Below, one piece after another: positions 25,159 to 33,929 of a stretch of DNA of 64,000 nucleotides. The position numbers were made by a program, and so were the translations under genes. Positions within the stretch are counted from its first letter, which is position 1. Each line of letters starts with the position of its first letter. Source of the stretch: Mycolicibacterium sp. BiH015 (lineage in GTDB: Bacteria > Actinomycetota > Actinomycetes > Mycobacteriales > Mycobacteriaceae); assembly GCF_027706845.1 (NCBI RefSeq), contig NZ_JAQGCZ010000017.1:35823-99822 (forward strand), read 5' to 3'. Under the pieces are notes generated by a model. The model made no database searches. It was not told the DNA's origin and saw only the letters and a list, made by a program, of their open reading frames with translations.

Positions 25159-26196
25159 ATGCGTACCGGGATTTTCCTCAGTTATGCGGGTGGGTTCCTC
25201 GAGGCGGTCGACGAGGTCGTCGAGTGCGAGAAGCTCGGCGTCGACCTCGCACTGGTGGCCGAGGCGTACTCCTACGATGCCGTCAGCCAGCTCGGCTACC
25301 TGGCCGCCAAGACGTCGCGCATCGAACTCGGCACCGGCGTGGTGCCGATCTACACCCGGACCCCGGCACTGATGGCGATGACGGCCGCGGGCATCGACTA
25401 CGTATCTGACGGCCGGTTCCGGTTGGGCTTGGGCACGTCGGGACCCCAGGTGGTGGAGGGCTTTCACGGGCTGCCGTTCGACGCACCGCTGGGCCGCACC
25501 CGCGAAGTCGTCGAGATCTGCAGGCAGGTGTGGCGGCGCGAACGTCTGAGCTACGAAGGCAAACACTACCAGTTGCCGCTGCCCGCCGATCGCGGCACCG
25601 GCCTCGGCAAGCCGCTCAAGCTCATCAACCATCCTGTGCGCGAACAGATTCCGATCACCATTGCCGCGCTCGGACCCAAGAATGTCGAGCTGACCGCCGA
25701 GATCGCCGAGGGCTGGCAGCCCGTCTTCTTCTATCCCGAGAAGGCCGACGACGTCTGGGGTGACGCACTGCGCGCCGGCGCCTCTCGGCGCGATCCGACG
25801 CTGGGCCCCCTCGACGTCATGGTCAGCGCAAGCCTCGCGATCGGCGATGACGTCGAGGACCGATTGGCTTGGGCCAAACCACAATTGGCGCTTTACATCG
25901 GCGGCATGGGCGCGCGGGGAAAGAACTTCTACCACAACCTCGCGACCCGGTACGGCTTCGGCGAGGTCGCCGACCGTATCCAGGACCTCTATCTCGCCGG
26001 CAAGAAGGCCGAAGCCATCGACGCCGTACCCGACGAGCTGGTGCGCCAGGTATCCCTGGTCGGCCCGGCGGGATTCGTCAAGGAACGCCTCGCCGCCTAC
26101 GCCGAAGCGGGCGTCACGACGATGCTCGTGCACCCGCTTGCGGCCGATCGCCGTGAGACGGTGAGGTTCGTGGAGCAACTACAGTCGCTGGTATGA
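25159..26196 (+). CDS. LLM-class F420-dependent oxidoreductase
   Basis: 345-residue TIM-barrel luciferase-like monooxygenase family member, expected to bind coenzyme F420 or FMN. Family signatures are MRTGIFLSYAGGFLEAVDEV, LALVAEAYSYDAVSQLGYLAAKTSRIELGTGVVPIYTRTP, DGRFRLGLGTSGPQVVEG and GRTREVVEICRQVW. The start at ATG 25159 is supported by the -10 just upstream. It overlaps the following F420-type gene by four bases (ATGA), which supports an F420 role. The substrate is unknown. Confidence 0.9.
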   Translation: MRTGIFLSYAGGFLEAVDEVVECEKLGVDLALVAEAYSYDAVSQLGYLAAKTSRIELGTGVVPIYTRTPALMAMTAAGIDYVSDGRFRLGLGTSGPQVVEGFHGLPFDAPLGRTREVVEICRQVWRRERLSYEGKHYQLPLPADRGTGLGKPLKLINHPVREQIPITIAALGPKNVELTAEIAEGWQPVFFYPEKADDVWGDALRAGASRRDPTLGPLDVMVSASLAIGDDVEDRLAWAKPQLALYIGGMGARGKNFYHNLATRYGFGEVADRIQDLYLAGKKAEAIDAVPDELVRQVSLVGPAGFVKERLAAYAEAGVTTMLVHPLAADRRETVRFVEQLQSLV

Positions 26197-26615
26197 CGGA
26201 ACTGACCGACGACGTCACCGCCTTCCTGTCCCACGGAACCCGCACCGCCAAGCTGGGCTATCTCGCCAAAGACGGCAGACCGCTGATCGCGCCGGTGTGG
26301 TTCGTCGTCGACGGCCGGCAGCTGGTCTTCAACACCGGTAAGGACACCGCCAAGGGCCGGGCACTGGCCCGTGATCCGCGCGTGGTCATCTGCGTCGACG
26401 ACGAGCAACCGCCGTTCTCGTTCGTGCAGATCCAGGGCACGGTCACCTTCAGTGAGGACGCCGGCGAGCTGTTGGACACCGCAACACGTATCGGCGGCCG
26501 CTACATGGGTGCCGACCGCGCCGAGGAATTCGGCCGCCGCAACGGCGTCCCCGGCGAACTGGTGGTCCGCGTGACGCCGACCAAGGTAATCGCGGCGTTC
26601 GACATCGCGAACTGA
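26193..26615 (+). CDS. PPOX-class F420-dependent enzyme
   Basis: 140-residue split-barrel flavin/deazaflavin-binding protein (TAKLGYLAKDGRPLIAPVWFVVDG ... LVFNTGKDTAKGRALARDPRVVICVDD ... FSFVQIQGTV). Members reduce quinones, biliverdin or related substrates with F420H2. The start overlaps the LLM stop (ATGA), so the two are co-translated and probably act together. It converges with the reductase gene. Confidence 0.87.
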   Translation: MTELTDDVTAFLSHGTRTAKLGYLAKDGRPLIAPVWFVVDGRQLVFNTGKDTAKGRALARDPRVVICVDDEQPPFSFVQIQGTVTFSEDAGELLDTATRIGGRYMGADRAEEFGRRNGVPGELVVRVTPTKVIAAFDIAN

Positions 26616-26638
26616 ACCGAGGGAGGCGGTCGGATCCG

Positions 26639-27814
26639 TCAGCTACCCGACAGCGTGTCCTCCCAAAACAGCAGGCGCGCACGGACTCTCGGGTTGCTCA
26701 GGTTGTCGAGCACCTTCAGGCCCGCTGTCGTCAACGCAGGAATTCCGACCAGGCGGTGGAACAGCCGTCCGCGCCGGTACTCCCTGCCCCAGATCCCGTC
26801 GACCTGCTGCTGGTAGTTGGTGAAGTCGTCGGGTCCGCCGTTGGTCAGCGCCGCGACGGCGCACTCTCCCGCAGCGAGCCCCGACTGCAGGGCCTTCGAG
26901 ATGCCCGCACCCGAGACCGGCCGCGCGGCGCCCATCGCGTCGCCGGCGAACAGCACTCCCGGCCGCCACGGCGGCCAGGCCGTGAATCCCATCGGCAGGC
27001 GCCACGCCTGCAGCGCCTTGGAGCTCTGCAGCTCGGCGACGGAGGGCAGCTCCCAGTCGCGTGGCAGCCCGTCCATGAAGTCGCCCAGAAGCCGGGCGGC
27101 ATTGATGTCATGCCAGCGCTTGAAGCTGTTCACATAGCCGACGCCGATGTTGACCCGGCCGTCGCCGAGCGGGAACACCCAGCCATAGCCGGGCAGTTGC
27201 CGACCCTCGTGAGAGATCTTGAGGTGGATGTCCAACGAGTCGGAGTCAGGCCGGTTCGCCGACATCTCGGCGCGTATCGCGATCGCCGAATAGCCGTTGT
27301 ACTTGGACGTCAGCTTCAGCGACCGCCGCACCGGTGAGTACGTTCCGTCCGCGGCGATCACCGCGTCCGCGTGGATGACCTCTCCACCCCGGAGCGTGAG
27401 GCCGTTCACCCGCCCGTAGTCGTCGACGGAGGCGCCGGTGACCTCGGCGCCCTGCCGGACTTCGGCACCCGCGGCCTCGGCGTGCTTGAGCAGCATGGTG
27501 TCCAGTTGGGTGCGGCGGATGCCATGCCCGTGGTCGGGCATGCCCGGTCGGCGCGGAAACGACAGCTCCCATTCGGTGGGGCTGTAGATCGTCGCGCGGT
27601 TGAGCCGGTGGAACTTGGCGACCTCGTCGGCCAAGCCCATCTTCTGCATGAAGCTGACAGCGCGCGGCGTCAGACCGTCACCGCAGGGCTTGTCACGGGG
27701 GAATTCGGCCTTGTCCAACAAGATCACTCGGGCGCCTGTTCGCACGGCCTGCCATGCCGCCGCGGAGCCCGCGGGCCCTCCCCCGGAAATTGCCACGTCG
27801 TATCGCTGCGCCAT
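26639..27814 (-). CDS. Geranylgeranyl reductase family FAD enzyme
   Basis: 391-residue flavoprotein. The Rossmann FAD motif is ISGGGPAGSAAAWQAV at the N-terminus, followed by DKAEFPRDKPCGDGLTPRAV, a family hallmark with a catalytic-site Cys. The second FAD segment is GVLFAGDAMGAARPVSGAGISKAL near residue 280. Such enzymes saturate isoprenoid double bonds; mycobacterial MenJ acts on menaquinone and a paralogue on other polyprenyls. This copy is not next to menaquinone genes, so the substrate is open. The TetR gene 51 bases upstream is on the same strand. Confidence 0.88.
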   Translation of the reverse strand: MAQRYDVAISGGGPAGSAAAWQAVRTGARVILLDKAEFPRDKPCGDGLTPRAVSFMQKMGLADEVAKFHRLNRATIYSPTEWELSFPRRPGMPDHGHGIRRTQLDTMLLKHAEAAGAEVRQGAEVTGASVDDYGRVNGLTLRGGEVIHADAVIAADGTYSPVRRSLKLTSKYNGYSAIAIRAEMSANRPDSDSLDIHLKISHEGRQLPGYGWVFPLGDGRVNIGVGYVNSFKRWHDINAARLLGDFMDGLPRDWELPSVAELQSSKALQAWRLPMGFTAWPPWRPGVLFAGDAMGAARPVSGAGISKALQSGLAAGECAVAALTNGGPDDFTNYQQQVDGIWGREYRRGRLFHRLVGIPALTTAGLKVLDNLSNPRVRARLLFWEDTLSGS

Positions 27815-27865
27815 AGTTCCTATTCGGAACCGTGCCCGCGACGGATGGGTGCGGGCGGAAATTGG

Positions 27866-28441
27866 TCAGGCTCGGATACCGCCGGTGAGGATCGCCGCCA
27901 GCTCACGGTAGGCGGCTGCGTCGTCCAAACCCGTGTTGTCGCGCACCACACGCTGCTGGATGCGCACCATCATCGTCGCCACCAGGTCGGCCGCGAACGC
28001 GGCGTGCACGTCGCGAAACTCTCGTGCCGCGACACCGTCGGCGATCAGTTCCCGCACCCGTCGCGCGGCGATCCGGGTGTTCTTCTCGTAGATGGCGCGG
28101 GCGGGTGCGAAACCGTCCAGGTCGGCCATGAACCGATCCGATGCAGGATCGAGTGCCGTGCCGACGGCTTCCAAGTAGGCGGCGATGCGCTCGCGAGCGC
28201 CTGTGACGACCTCGACTCGGGCCTCGACCGCCTCGGTCGCCGCGCGGAAGAAGTGCACGGTCGCTGCCTGGACCAGCTGCTCCTTGCTGCCCGCCAGGGT
28301 GTACAGCGTGGACTTCGAGCAGCGCAGACGCGCCGCGATGTCGTCGAGGGTCAGGTGTGCGAAGCCCTCTGCCAGGAACAGGGCGACGAGCGCGTCGAAC
28401 AGCTCGGTCTGACGCGCAGTCGCGAAGGCAGGCTTGGCCAT
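27866..28441 (-). CDS. TetR-family transcriptional regulator
   Basis: 191-residue repressor starting at ATG 28441-28439 (MAKPAFATARQTELFDALV). The helix-turn-helix is at about residues 22-50 (TLDDIAARLRCSKSTLYTLAGSKEQLV), followed by a ligand-binding alpha-helical domain. It is divergent from the acyl-CoA dehydrogenase with a 43-bp shared promoter holding a repeated TAGTACTGT, and lies upstream of the geranylgeranyl reductase gene. It probably represses itself and the dehydrogenase; the ligand may be an acyl-CoA. Confidence 0.88.
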   Translation of the reverse strand: MAKPAFATARQTELFDALVALFLAEGFAHLTLDDIAARLRCSKSTLYTLAGSKEQLVQAATVHFFRAATEAVEARVEVVTGARERIAAYLEAVGTALDPASDRFMADLDGFAPARAIYEKNTRIAARRVRELIADGVAAREFRDVHAAFAADLVATMMVRIQQRVVRDNTGLDDAAAYRELAAILTGGIRA

Positions 28442-28448
28442 CGACCCA

Positions 28449-28477
28449 TAGTACTGTGGAAAGTCCTGTAGTACTGT
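28449..28477. promoter_or_regulatory. Operator-like direct repeat between tetR and acyl-CoA dehydrogenase
   Basis: TAGTACTGT occurs at 28449-28457 and again at 28469-28477, exactly 20 bases apart, within the 43-bp divergent promoter. Two helical turns of spacing place both copies on one DNA face. The likely reader is the adjacent TetR protein. Confidence 0.6.
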
Positions 28478-28484
28478 CCTGAGT

Positions 28485-29627
28485 ATGGCCGTGGATCGCC
28501 TGCTCCCCACCGACGAGTCCCGCGAATTGGTCGACCTCGCCCGCCAGATCGCCGACAAGGTGCTCGCACCGATCGTCGACCAGCACGAGAAAGAGGAGAC
28601 CTATCCCGAGGGCGTTTTCGCGACCCTCGGCGAGGCCGGGCTGTTGAGCCTGCCGTATCCCGAGGAATGGGGCGGCGGCGGCCAGCCCTACGAGGTGTAC
28701 CTACAGGTGCTCGAAGAACTCGCCGCACGGTGGGCCGCCGTCGCAGTGGCCGTCAGCGTGCACAGCCTGTCGTGCCATCCGCTGATGAGCTTCGGATCCG
28801 ACGAGCAGAGGCAGCGCTGGCTCCCCGACATGCTGGGCGGGTCCACCATCGGGGCCTACAGCCTGTCGGAACCGCAGGCCGGTTCGGACGCCGCGGCACT
28901 GGCCTGCAAAGCGACCGCAGTCGACGGCGGCTACCGCGTCACCGGGTCCAAGGCGTGGATCACCCACGGTGGGATCGCCGACTTCTACAACCTGTTTGCC
29001 CGCACCGGCGAAGGCTCACAGGGCATTTCATGCTTCCTCGTGCCCGGGGACACCCCCGGGCTGACGTTCGGCAAGCCCGAGGAGAAGATGGGCCTGCACG
29101 CGGTGCCGACGACCGCCGCACACTACGACGACGCATTCCTGGACGCCGACCGGCGCATCGGCGCCGAGGGACAGGGGCTCCAGATCGCCTTCAGCGCCTT
29201 GGATTCCGGCCGTCTGGGCATTGCCGCAGTGGCCGTGGGCCTGGCCCAAGCGGCCCTCGACGATGCCGTGAACTACAGCCAGGAGCGAACGACGTTCGGC
29301 CGCAAAATCATCGATCATCAGGGTTTGGCGTTTCTGCTCGCCGACATGGCAGCCGCGGTGGATTCGGCGCGGGCCACCTACCTCGATGCGGCCCGCCGCC
29401 GGGACGCGGGACTGCCGTACTCGCGGCAGGCCTCGGTGGCCAAGCTCGTGGCGACCGACGCGGCGATGAAGGTGACGACCGACGCCGTGCAGGTCCTCGG
29501 GGGCGCCGGCTACACCAGGGACTACCGCGTCGAGCGGTACATGCGGGAAGCCAAGATCACGCAGATCTTCGAGGGCACCAACCAGATTCAGCGGCTGGTC
29601 ATCAGTCGGCACCTGGCGCGCGGCTGA
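28485..29627 (+). CDS. Acyl-CoA dehydrogenase (FadE family)
   Basis: 380-residue FAD enzyme introducing the alpha-beta double bond into acyl-CoA. YSLSEPQAGSDAAAL and VTGSKAWITHGGIAD form the FAD/substrate pocket, and SQERTTFGRKIIDHQG and VLGGAGYTRDYRVERYMR are family signatures. The catalytic base is the Glu in ITQIFEGTNQIQRLVI. The length is normal for short- or branched-chain enzymes. It is divergently transcribed from the TetR gene. Which acyl chain it uses cannot be read from sequence. Confidence 0.92.
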   Translation: MAVDRLLPTDESRELVDLARQIADKVLAPIVDQHEKEETYPEGVFATLGEAGLLSLPYPEEWGGGGQPYEVYLQVLEELAARWAAVAVAVSVHSLSCHPLMSFGSDEQRQRWLPDMLGGSTIGAYSLSEPQAGSDAAALACKATAVDGGYRVTGSKAWITHGGIADFYNLFARTGEGSQGISCFLVPGDTPGLTFGKPEEKMGLHAVPTTAAHYDDAFLDADRRIGAEGQGLQIAFSALDSGRLGIAAVAVGLAQAALDDAVNYSQERTTFGRKIIDHQGLAFLLADMAAAVDSARATYLDAARRRDAGLPYSRQASVAKLVATDAAMKVTTDAVQVLGGAGYTRDYRVERYMREAKITQIFEGTNQIQRLVISRHLARG

Positions 29628-30216
29628 CGGTGTCGCACACCGGGACTGCGACCTCGGGCCGCCGCGCCACCGCCAGTTCGCCGAGCAGCGCCACCACGAC
29701 ACCGAATGCGAAGTACAGCGGGACGAGAAACGGTCCGACCCCGAACAGTCCGTCGGAGCCGGGGTTGTAGGCGAACACCCCGACCTCGACGAGCCCGATC
29801 TCGACGGCGGGCCCGACGACGGCGATCACCGCGCCGCACACCGCGCCTGCGGTGTCACCCAGGATGCTCCACGTCACCACAGCTGCGACGACCAGCAGCG
29901 CGGTGGCGGGGACGACCGGCGCGCCGTGCAGCAGCGCGGTCGTCACGTACATGCCGACGACGGTCGCTACCCCGGCGAGAGCCTGCCTGGCGGTGACGCC
30001 GGCGCGGATCGCGGGCAGGTGCAGCCGGAGTTCGGCCAGCGACACCGTGGCCGCGCCGACCAGCAGCGGGAACCAGAACGGGCTGCTCCAGACGAACGGG
30101 ACGGCGTCGGTGTAGTACACGGTGGTGCCGGTGACGACATGGCTGTGGTCGCCGATCAGCGCGGCCACCCCGCCGACGACGAAGAGCACCACCGCTTCCG
30201 GGATTCGGAGCCTCAC
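29602..30216 (-). CDS. Polytopic membrane protein
   Basis: 204-residue protein with about six hydrophobic helices (for example VVLFVVGGVAALIGDHSHVV, PFWFPLLVGAATVSLAELRL, ATALLVVAAVVTWSILG, VPLYFAFGVVVALLGELAVA). The start is probably GTG 30216. Its 3' end overlaps that of the acyl-CoA dehydrogenase by 26 bases. It is conserved in actinobacteria to my knowledge, but no function is established. Confidence 0.65.
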   Translation of the reverse strand: MRLRIPEAVVLFVVGGVAALIGDHSHVVTGTTVYYTDAVPFVWSSPFWFPLLVGAATVSLAELRLHLPAIRAGVTARQALAGVATVVGMYVTTALLHGAPVVPATALLVVAAVVTWSILGDTAGAVCGAVIAVVGPAVEIGLVEVGVFAYNPGSDGLFGVGPFLVPLYFAFGVVVALLGELAVARRPEVAVPVCDTVSRAPGAD

Positions 30217-30237
30217 GCCGCGTGACGCTACTCCTCG

Positions 30238-31629
30238 CTATTTCTGCGGCTCGCCGACCTGCGGAACTTCGTCGGCGGCAATCTCGCACGGCGTCTGTTC
30301 TGCTGCAGCCGGCTCGGCGGGCGGCAGTGGTTCTGCCGGCGGAGGCGCAGGCGTCGGCGCTGGCGCCCCCACCGGCCCGGCAGGAGGTTCGCATGGCTCT
30401 TCCACCGGTTCGACCGGCTCAGCCACGGGTTCCTCCTCCCCGTCGAGCTCGGACTCCTCCTCGTCGAGCTCTTCCTCGTCAGGCTCTTCCTCCTCGGGCT
30501 CGGGCTCCTCGGGCTCGGGCTCCGCGGGCTCGGGCAGCTCCGGCTCCTCCAGGTCGGGCTCGGCAAGCTCAGGGATCTCACCGCCGAGACCACCGAGAAG
30601 GCCACTCAGCGAGTCGGCGAACTGCTGGCCGAGACCCGACATGCCACCCCCCAAATCGGGCAGTGCCGAGCCCATCGATCCCAGCGGCGGCGCCGGCGCC
30701 GCGGCCGACGCCGGCGCGGGAAGCGCCGCAGGCGCGACGGGCTCGGCCGGCGCGATGGGCGCGGCAGGCGCGGTGGGCGCGGCGGGCGCGGCCGTTACCG
30801 GCGCGGAGGTCGCAGGCGCGCTCCAGGCGGCGGGTGCAGTAACGGCGGGGGGCGGCGCGGAGTCTTGAACCACCGCGGTGACCGGGGCACAACGGGATTC
30901 GTCGTCGCACTCGGTCCGGTCGGGGGTCCGCGGCGGGCCGAAGTCACCGGGGACACCGAATACCGGTGACGGCTCGGCGGTGATCTCGGCGATCGCGCGA
31001 TCGTAGGAAGCGGTCACCGAACCCACCGCGGTCCGCATCGCAGTGAGCCACTCCGAGCTGATCGCGGTGTGCACGAACGGTTTCACCGCTTGGTCGATCA
31101 GTTCGCTGGCCGCCGCCTGATCCCCCACCCCGGTCGTCACGGTGTGTGCGGCCGCCGTCCATTCGTCGCGCGCTCCCGCGGCACGTGCCTCGATGGCGAC
31201 GACCGCATCGACCTTCGCACACACTGCCCGCCACAGCTCCTCGCGCAGAGCGGCCAGCGCTTCCGCGGCGGTCTGTACTGCCGTGGCGACACCGGCCGAC
31301 GCGTCGCCGTGCCGCCTCAGGAATCCGTGCGCGGCCTGCCCGCCGAGGCCGTGCCACACCGTGGGCAACCGATCGAGCTGCCGCGACTGCACGTCGAGCG
31401 CCTCCTGCGACGACCTCACCGCGGCCTCGAGCGCCAGGCACCCCCGCTGCAGCGCAGCCAGGTCCATTCCCCCCTCTGTGGAGTACCAGTCGTCGACCTG
31501 TGACGCGTTGAGCGTGAGGTCCTGATGGTCAAACCCCAACTGATGGCAGGCCCAGACATAACCCTGCACCGTCTGCACTGCTGGGCGCCCCTGCGCCAAA
31601 CACGATGCGGTGTCGTAGTTTTCAGTCAC
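30238..31629 (-). CDS. Rv3439c-like Ala/Pro/Glu-rich protein, ESX-type N-terminal domain
   Basis: 463-residue protein starting at GTG 31629 (VTENYDTASCLAQG). An N-terminal helical region of about 250 residues with WHGLGGQAAHGFLRRHGDA resembles WXG100/ESX-associated helical hairpins. A low-complexity Pro/Ala segment follows, then an acidic run of Glu/Pro between about residues 350 and 430, then a Pro-rich tail. Position (glmM, Rv3440c, Rv3439c) and composition match Rv3439c. It lies five bases after the Rv3440c-like gene, so the pair is probably made together. No enzymatic motif is visible. Confidence 0.8.
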   Translation of the reverse strand: MTENYDTASCLAQGRPAVQTVQGYVWACHQLGFDHQDLTLNASQVDDWYSTEGGMDLAALQRGCLALEAAVRSSQEALDVQSRQLDRLPTVWHGLGGQAAHGFLRRHGDASAGVATAVQTAAEALAALREELWRAVCAKVDAVVAIEARAAGARDEWTAAAHTVTTGVGDQAAASELIDQAVKPFVHTAISSEWLTAMRTAVGSVTASYDRAIAEITAEPSPVFGVPGDFGPPRTPDRTECDDESRCAPVTAVVQDSAPPPAVTAPAAWSAPATSAPVTAAPAAPTAPAAPIAPAEPVAPAALPAPASAAAPAPPLGSMGSALPDLGGGMSGLGQQFADSLSGLLGGLGGEIPELAEPDLEEPELPEPAEPEPEEPEPEEEEPDEEELDEEESELDGEEEPVAEPVEPVEEPCEPPAGPVGAPAPTPAPPPAEPLPPAEPAAAEQTPCEIAADEVPQVGEPQK

Positions 31630-31634
31630 GCCGG

Positions 31635-31937
31635 CTACCCCAACCGGCTGGCCGCAACGGCGTCGGCGTCCTCGTAGCGATCGGCGGACACGTTCAGCGC
31701 CGCGGCGATCTCCGCCGCCGCACGGGACCATTCCCGCAATGAGGACGCCACCTCGAACAGGGCGTCGCGCAGTGCGTCACCACGGCCGGCATACGCACGA
31801 CCTGCCGCGGCACCTCCGAAGTCGAAGTGTGCCATGTGTTTTCGCGCAGCCTCGGCGATAATGGCCGCCGTCGTCGTAAACTCCTGCGCCATCGCGCGCA
31901 CCGCGACCGTATCGACGCGTGCCACTGCCGTTCCCAT
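31635..31937 (-). CDS. Rv3440c-like small helical protein (WXG100-type)
   Basis: 100-residue two-helix protein (VDTVAVRAMAQEFTTTAAIIAEAARKHMAH ... GRGDALRDALFEVASSLREWSRAAAEIAAALN), the size and helical pattern of ESX/WXG100-like proteins. There is no classical WxG; a DFGGAAAGRAYAGRGD turn joins the helices. It is encoded between glmM and the larger Rv3439c-like partner, as in M. tuberculosis. A complex between the two gene products is a fair inference. Confidence 0.78.
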   Translation of the reverse strand: MGTAVARVDTVAVRAMAQEFTTTAAIIAEAARKHMAHFDFGGAAAGRAYAGRGDALRDALFEVASSLREWSRAAAEIAAALNVSADRYEDADAVAASRLG

Positions 31938-31978
31938 ATGAGATAGGACGCAGGCGGGCGCCGTGCGGTTCCCGCGAA

Positions 31979-33316
31979 TCAGCTTTGGGCGCTGACCGAC
32001 TGCGCGACGCGCACGGCCATCTGCCGCGCAGTGTCCTCGTCGGCGGCCTCGACCATGACGCGAACCACCTGCTCGGTGCCCGACGGCCGCAACAAAATTC
32101 GGCCGGTGTCGCCGAGCTCCTCCTCGACCTGGGCGACCGCATCGCGCACCGACGGCGCATCGGCCACGGTCGCCTTGTCGGCGACCTCGACGTTGATGAG
32201 CACCTGCGGAAGGGTTTGCATCGGCTCGGCGAGGCTCGCCAGGCTGCGTCCTGTCTGCGCCATCCGTGCCATCAACCGCAGACCCGTCACGATGCCGTCG
32301 CCCGTGGTGCCGAAGTTCGGGAGCACGATGTGGCCGGACTGCTCACCGCCGAGCGAGAAGTTTCCCGCACGGAGTTCCTCGAGGACATACCGGTCACCTA
32401 CACCGGTGGTTCGGATGTCGATGCCTGCTGCCCGCATCGCCAGGTGCAGGCCCATGTTGCTCATCACCGTGGTGACCAGCGTGTCGGATGCCAGTTCGCC
32501 GGCCTCCTTCATGGCCAGCGCGAGCACGACCATGATCGCGTCGCCGTCGATGACACGTCCGTGCGCATCCACGGCGAGGCAGCGGTCGGCGTCACCGTCA
32601 TGGGCGAGCCCCAGATCGGCACCGTAGGAAACGACCGCGGCGCGCAATGCCTCCATGTGCGTAGAGCCGCAGCGGTCGTTGATGTTCAGGCCGTCGGGAT
32701 CGGCATGGATGGGGATGACGTTGGCTCCTGCAGCCCGATAGGCCAGCGGTCCTGCCACCGAGGCGGCACCGTGGGCGCAGTCGACGACGACGGTCAGCGC
32801 GTCGAGTCTGGTCGTGGCCGCCTTGCCGACGTGACGCAGATAGCGCTCGAGGGCGTCGTCGGCGCTGACGACGCGGCCGATGCCCGCACCGGTCGGACGG
32901 TCACCGGGGCCCTGCTGGACCAGTTCCTCGATGCGGTCCTCGGTGTCGTCGTCGAGTTTGTGTCCCCCAGGGCCGAAGATCTTGATGCCGTTGTCGGGCA
33001 TCGGGTTGTGCGAAGCGGAGATCATGACGCCGAAGTCGGCGTCGTAGGCGCCGGCGAGATACGCCACGGCGGGCGTCGGCAGAATCCCGACCCGCAGCGT
33101 GTCGACACCTTCGCTGGTGATCCCGGCGATGACCGCGGCTTCGAGCATTTCGCCGCTGGCCCGGGGGTCACGTCCTACCACTGCGACGCGGCGGCGGGTC
33201 TCACCCGGCCTGCCGAGCCGGCGGGCCGCCGCCGAACCCAGAGCCATCGCCAATTCGGCGGAAAGTTCCTGGTTGGCGACACCACGTACGCCGTCGGTGC
33301 CGAACAGTCGAGCCAT
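31979..33316 (-). CDS. glmM: Phosphoglucosamine mutase GlmM
   Basis: Converts glucosamine-6-phosphate to glucosamine-1-phosphate, following GlmS towards UDP-GlcNAc. 445 residues. The catalytic phosphoserine loop is MISASHNPMPDNGIK near residue 100. The metal-binding loop is DGDADRCLAVD, the sugar-binding GGEQSGHI follows, and the phosphate-binding RPSGTEQVVRVMVE is at the C-terminus. The start MARLFGTDGVRGVAN is canonical. In M. tuberculosis rpsI-rplM lie immediately upstream; here they do not appear within the window. Confidence 0.97.
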   Translation of the reverse strand: MARLFGTDGVRGVANQELSAELAMALGSAAARRLGRPGETRRRVAVVGRDPRASGEMLEAAVIAGITSEGVDTLRVGILPTPAVAYLAGAYDADFGVMISASHNPMPDNGIKIFGPGGHKLDDDTEDRIEELVQQGPGDRPTGAGIGRVVSADDALERYLRHVGKAATTRLDALTVVVDCAHGAASVAGPLAYRAAGANVIPIHADPDGLNINDRCGSTHMEALRAAVVSYGADLGLAHDGDADRCLAVDAHGRVIDGDAIMVVLALAMKEAGELASDTLVTTVMSNMGLHLAMRAAGIDIRTTGVGDRYVLEELRAGNFSLGGEQSGHIVLPNFGTTGDGIVTGLRLMARMAQTGRSLASLAEPMQTLPQVLINVEVADKATVADAPSVRDAVAQVEEELGDTGRILLRPSGTEQVVRVMVEAADEDTARQMAVRVAQSVSAQS

Positions 33317-33446
33317 CGTGACAACCTCTCACACGTGGGGGCTCGCGAGCCAATTGCTCGCCCCGCGTGAATTATCGCCCGTGAAGGCCTGGAAACGGCT
33401 CACCGCCCGCACCCGGGCGTGGATGCGGGCGGTGAAGGTGGCTCGA

Positions 33447-33929
33447 TTACCCGGCGTCGCTGGGCAGCGGAACGAATCCACCGTCGGCTTCGGCCGTGCC
33501 GGCGGGAGCCCCGAGGCCTTCGCCGGTGCCTGTCTCGGCGCTGGCGCCGTCGGCCGGAATCTCCACTGCCGGTGCTTCCTCGGCGACCGGGGCGGGCGCG
33601 GTCGGCGCCGCCGCGGTGGCCGCGGCGTTCTGGGCGACGATCAGGTCGCCACCCGGCAGACCGGAGCACAGCGTCTGTGGCGTGCCCTCGCCGTCAACCT
33701 GCGTCACGAGCTCGTTCACATCTGCGGGCACCTGGGTGCACAGCGCGCTCGCCGCCGTCGCGGCGGTGTCGGCGGTCACGCCTTCCAGCAGCGTCACGTC
33801 ACCGACAGAAAGATTCACGAGGCCATCCGGAGCATCCACAGGCTGCGCCTGCGCCATTCCGAGTCCGGCGGTGAAGAGCAGCGATCCACCGAGGACAGCA
33901 CCCGCTGCGGCGTTCTTGACGAAGCTCAT
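33447..33929 (-). CDS. Secreted Ala/Pro-rich hypothetical protein
   Basis: 160-residue exported protein with a clear signal peptide (MSFVKNAAAGAVLGGSLLFT ... GMAQAQ, cleavage near residue 29) and AAGGAG nine bases before ATG 33929-33927. The mature protein has two cysteines (SALCTQVP and TLCSGLP), probably one disulfide, and a C-terminal Ala/Pro/Glu-rich half. No domain is recognised. It is the last gene with core-genome character before the island. Confidence 0.72.
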   Translation of the reverse strand: MSFVKNAAAGAVLGGSLLFTAGLGMAQAQPVDAPDGLVNLSVGDVTLLEGVTADTAATAASALCTQVPADVNELVTQVDGEGTPQTLCSGLPGGDLIVAQNAAATAAAPTAPAPVAEEAPAVEIPADGASAETGTGEGLGAPAGTAEADGGFVPLPSDAG

